Source of the DNA: Paenibacillus sp. FSL R5-0341
GTDB taxonomy: Bacteria; Bacillota; Bacilli; Paenibacillales; Paenibacillaceae
Length of the DNA: 64,000 bases
Direction: 5' to 3'
NCBI RefSeq assembly: GCF_037975235.1
Contig: NZ_CP150241.1
Span: 4,464,001-4,528,000, forward strand
Position 1 is the stretch's first letter. Each line of letters opens with the position of its first letter. The position numbers were made by a program, and so were the translations under genes. A model generated the notes under the pieces. It saw only the letters and a program-made list of their open reading frames with translations, ran no database searches and was not told where the DNA came from. Below, piece by piece: positions 62,251 through 64,000 of the stretch.

Positions 62251-63882
62251 CTACAGTGCAATAACCTTGTGCTCTCCACGGAATTCGCTTGAAGCCTTAA
62301 TCAGTTCATCGATCCACTGGGTGCCATAACGATTCAGGTAAAAGAGTGCATTATGTACTCGTTCCTGCGGTTTGCCCGCCGGGAAAAGAGAGTTTTGAAT
62401 GCCGTTCCAATGCCTTAAACTTACATTATGTTTATCTTCAATGGCTTTGTGAGTCTGCTGCTTGAGATACTGCATTTGCTCGTTAATTTTACTCAAGTTA
62501 GTATCTCCAATTCGTTCCAACCCAGGATGAATCTCCGTAATTTCATCTAACAAAGGACCATACAGATCCAAAAACGCTTCCTGGACCTTGTCAAATTGTT
62601 CATCTACTTGGAACGTCTCCTGCTGAGCTAGCCACTGTTCCTTCTTGTCTTCCATATGATATTGAACATCCTGAAAAGAAAGTCCATATTGTTTCATATG
62701 TTTGTGATGAATATCTTCTATGATAGTGAAGGACAACCGCGGTAATAAAATAGGCATTTGCAGTCCGAACTGCTGGAATGCTTCGCGAGTCAAACCCCAA
62801 TATGCAATTTCACCTTGACCCAAAATAACAGCGGCTACAGGCAGAACCGAATCCTGCATTAATGGCCGAGTCAATACGTTGTTACTGAAGCGCTCCGGAT
62901 GCTCTTCAAGTTCCTGAAGCAAACGCTCCTCTGTGAAAGAAACCAGGCCTTTGCGATCGCTATACAAGCCATCCTTAAGCATCAAAAGCAAACGTGTGCC
63001 TTCATGGATATAGAACAGATTGGCTCCATCCTCAGCCACTTCGGCAGGCATAGCATAACCAGCTTGTTCCACCAACGAAGCTCCTTGTGCATAAGCGTTA
63101 CGCAACACTTCATTTCGTCGGATTAACTGTTCAAACACGGGCCGCTCCAATCTACGCAAGTCCGGATCTGATGCGTCCATTAGTATAAGTCCAGTGCCGG
63201 CAAACAAAGCGGATATCATGCGGGCAAATGCATCACTCAGATTCGAACTGGATTGATGGATCTCAGTAATGCATTTCATCAATCCTGGTTTATGTATCGT
63301 ATCAGGTAACAGACGCTCCACCTGCTCGAGTACACTCATCCACTGCTGCGTATCCACATGAACATTACTCACAGAATCCCTTCCTGCGAATCGTCCCTGC
63401 AACTTGACTTTCTTCATGTCTCCCTGGTGATTAGGCAGGTAGGTATGGTTAACCTCATCCCAGTCATGATCTTCACCAGCGATCCAAAATACTGGAACTA
63501 CCGGGCGTTGAAGTCTTTCTTCGGCTTCACGGGCAGCTGCCACTACGCTAGCGGCTTTGTATATGACGAACAATGGTCCGGTAAACAGACCGCTCTGCTG
63601 TCCTCCTGTAACCACCAATGCGCCTTGTTCTGCAAGACGTGTGATGGACGCATGAACCTCTTCATGGTCGTTCACCCGTTTATTATATATACGTAAATAC
63701 TCTGCCAGGTCACGACGATCAATACGTGTGTTTTCCGATTGGTCCAACCACTCGGCACGCGTCTGAAGTCCTGATTCCCAGCGAATGTCATACTCGTAAA
63801 GGACACGCGCAGCATCTCTTGAACAGATATAATCTTCTGCAAGTCTTGATCCGCTGCGGAGTGCCTCGGTAATACCGTTCAT
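62251..63882 (-). CDS. bshC: BshC, putative cysteine-adding enzyme of bacillithiol synthesis
   Basis: BshC (543 aa) is assigned the last step of bacillithiol synthesis, joining cysteine to glucosaminyl-malate. The Rossmann-like core has VVTGGQQSGLFTGPLFVIYK, VPVFWIAGEDHDWDEVNHTY with the HxxxH-like His residues, and RPLMQDSVLPVAAVILGQGE. A long coiled-coil arm (about 385-460) and a C-terminal HNALFYLNRYGTQWIDEL with GEHKVIAL follow. ATG 63882 has AGGAGG. It lies before mraZ as in B. subtilis (yllA), with ahcY inserted. Confidence 0.95.
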   Translation of the reverse strand: MNGITEALRSGSRLAEDYICSRDAARVLYEYDIRWESGLQTRAEWLDQSENTRIDRRDLAEYLRIYNKRVNDHEEVHASITRLAEQGALVVTGGQQSGLFTGPLFVIYKAASVVAAAREAEERLQRPVVPVFWIAGEDHDWDEVNHTYLPNHQGDMKKVKLQGRFAGRDSVSNVHVDTQQWMSVLEQVERLLPDTIHKPGLMKCITEIHQSSSNLSDAFARMISALFAGTGLILMDASDPDLRRLERPVFEQLIRRNEVLRNAYAQGASLVEQAGYAMPAEVAEDGANLFYIHEGTRLLLMLKDGLYSDRKGLVSFTEERLLQELEEHPERFSNNVLTRPLMQDSVLPVAAVILGQGEIAYWGLTREAFQQFGLQMPILLPRLSFTIIEDIHHKHMKQYGLSFQDVQYHMEDKKEQWLAQQETFQVDEQFDKVQEAFLDLYGPLLDEITEIHPGLERIGDTNLSKINEQMQYLKQQTHKAIEDKHNVSLRHWNGIQNSLFPAGKPQERVHNALFYLNRYGTQWIDELIKASSEFRGEHKVIAL

Positions 63883-63971
63883 GAGGTCTGCCTCCTATTC
63901 TGCTTCAAAGAGCCTTTCTTGATTGTACCGAATTCAGGGCCGCTTCGTCAAAAGAAAGTCATTAAAAAACG

Positions 63972-63997
63972 AAAAAAACCGCCGAACGAGTCGGCGG
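63972..63997 (-). terminator. Terminator of a gene beyond the right edge
   Basis: CCGCCGA/TCGGCGG (63979-63985, 63991-63997) with a five-base loop is followed by seven T on the minus strand. It must end a transcript coming from outside the window. Confidence 0.85.
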
Positions 63998-64000
63998 CAC

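Overview
The window looks like chromosomal DNA of an endospore-forming Firmicute, most likely a Paenibacillus or close relative. The evidence is sporulation genes (spoIIGA, sigE, sigG, spoVD and a spoVE-type SEDS gene), bacillithiol synthesis (bshC), a T-box-controlled ileS, a PyrR-controlled pyr operon, and a gene order that largely follows Bacillus subtilis from mraZ to pyrE. Almost every gene is on the minus strand, so biological order runs from high to low coordinates. The genus is inferred from family resemblance and synteny; no database search was possible.

Right to left. 63.9-60.8 kb: bshC and ahcY, closed by a strong terminator. 60.75-40.6 kb: the division and cell-wall (dcw) cluster mraZ, rsmH, ftsL, a class B PBP, spoVD, murE, murF, mraY, murD, spoVE/ftsW, murG, murB, murA, divIB, ftsA, ftsZ, with a candidate sigma-H promoter before ftsA. 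40.5-33.4 kb: spoIIGA, sigE, sigG, then the ylm genes (ymxH/ylmC, ylmD, ylmE, sepF, ylmG, ylmH) and divIVA. 33.4-29.2 kb: promoter, Ile T-box leader, an unusual 86-bp tandem repeat, and a long ileS. 29.2-26.4 kb: a DUF5665-like membrane protein, a YteA/YlyA-type zinc-finger protein (one of only two clear plus-strand genes), lspA and the RluD-type pseudouridine synthase.

26.3-18.1 kb is absent from the B. subtilis order. It holds an LL-diaminopimelate-aminotransferase-like gene, a five-gene operon and a large YhgE/Pip membrane protein on the plus strand. The operon encodes a UbiA-type phosphoribosyl-prenyltransferase, a HAD phosphatase, a pair of half-size EamA/SMR transporters and a polytopic, possibly GT-C, membrane protein. 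I read it as a possible pathway for making, flipping and transferring a polyprenyl-phosphate pentose to the cell surface. This is the best candidate for an undescribed system here. The YhgE/Pip ectodomain carries two proline-marked helical repeat arrays with different periods (17 and 18 residues).

18.1-8.5 kb: the de novo pyrimidine operon pyrR-pyrB-pyrC-carA-carB-pyrF-pyrE. It has a clear sigma-A promoter, a PyrR-binding hairpin with a competing terminator, and a long imperfect palindrome between pyrC and carA; pyrP, pyrK and pyrD are missing. 8.4-1.0 kb: a MacB/YknXYZ-like ABC export cluster (ATPase, lipoprotein adaptor, FtsX-type permease with a glycine-rich loop, a second ATPase with an AbrB-like tail) that ends with an import-type solute-binding lipoprotein. 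1.0-0 kb: a small hypothetical protein, two tRNA genes (initiator Met and an Ile2-like CAU tRNA) with promoter and terminator, and the start of an unidentified beta-rich protein cut by the window edge.
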